Assembly: GCA_900543155.1 (NCBI GenBank)
Contig: UQQN01000034.1
Span: forward strand, 1-22,778
Direction of reading: 5' to 3'
Length of the DNA: 22,778 nucleotides
DNA from: an uncultured Prevotella sp.
Lineage (GTDB): Bacteria > Bacteroidota > Bacteroidia > Bacteroidales > Bacteroidaceae
Positions 22,749 through 22,778 of this stretch are shown here, in pieces. A program made the translations under genes and the position numbers. Numbering within the stretch: position 1 is the stretch's first letter; each line of letters opens with the position of its first letter. The notes beneath the pieces are model-generated. The model was not told the origin of the DNA, ran no database searches, and saw nothing but the letters and a program-made list of their open reading frames with translations.

Positions 22749-22778
22749 GGTGAGATAAGGTAGCCAGGTATGTGAATG

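Larger units (their letters stand above)
22535..22778. other. Non-coding region at the window end
   Basis: These 244 bases after the methyltransferase gene hold no convincing open frame. They are AT-rich and contain the 19-base direct repeats listed separately, each able to form a small hairpin. No terminator with a T tract is evident. The next gene lies beyond the window. Confidence 0.6.

Noticed and set aside
1..22778. Defence system, prophage or integrated element
   Set aside because: Every large frame is assigned to a metabolic, RNA-modification, envelope or chaperone family or to a single unknown; no recombinase, toxin-antitoxin or restriction gene is seen.

Overview
The window looks like a core chromosomal segment of a Bacteroidales bacterium, most likely Prevotella or a close relative. 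Four things point there. Several genes are preceded by the Bacteroidetes -7 box TAnnTTTG, in three cases with a TTG-type -33 element 20 bases upstream. Shine-Dalgarno sites are almost absent. Several families are Bacteroidetes-typical (DUF1460, DUF4270, a GldB-like lipoprotein, a two-domain SGNH/sialate O-acetylesterase, a shortened glycogen-synthase-like protein). The F-type ATPase genes run atpA-atpG.

Layout. Bases 1-1344 (+) hold the end of the ATP synthase operon (atpA 3' end, atpG), closed by a strong bidirectional terminator at 1373-1436 that also serves the convergent DUF1460 gene. Bases 1471-6200 are all on the minus strand: a secreted DUF1460 cell-wall amidase-like protein, the chaperone htpG, and a panC-panD pair for beta-alanine and pantothenate synthesis with its own terminator. 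A 402-base divergent gap leads to a plus-strand run at 6603-10392: glycogen-synthase-like protein, DUF4270 lipoprotein, MurU-like nucleotidyltransferase and an unrecognised 130-residue protein. Next come two secreted carbohydrate-active enzymes at 10539-13838: a GH27 alpha-galactosidase-like protein and a double-domain esterase. A bidirectional terminator at 13859-13909 separates these from a minus-strand block at 13930-17771: a Dabb protein, a lipoprotein/membrane/zinc-ribbon chimera, and a GNAT acetyltransferase translationally coupled to a U32 (RlhA-like) protein. From 17915 everything is plus strand: mtaB and a GT2 glycosyltransferase, a GldB-like lipoprotein with a TTG start, and a small RsmI-like methyltransferase. 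The last 244 bases are non-coding with direct and inverted repeats.

How the genes fit together. Most are housekeeping: energy (atpA/G), protein folding (htpG), coenzyme A precursors (panC/D), and RNA modification (mtaB, the RlhA-like U32 protein, the RsmI-like protein). The others concern envelope or glycan handling (DUF1460, MurU-like, GT2, GH27, esterase, GldB-like). I see no tRNA or rRNA, CRISPR, transposase, phage or recognisable defence system. The most unusual non-coding signals are the nested inverted/heptad-repeat element at 21652-21822, the palindromic direct repeats at 22594 and 22730, and a structured leader upstream of the DUF4270 gene. None of these amounts to proof of a new system.
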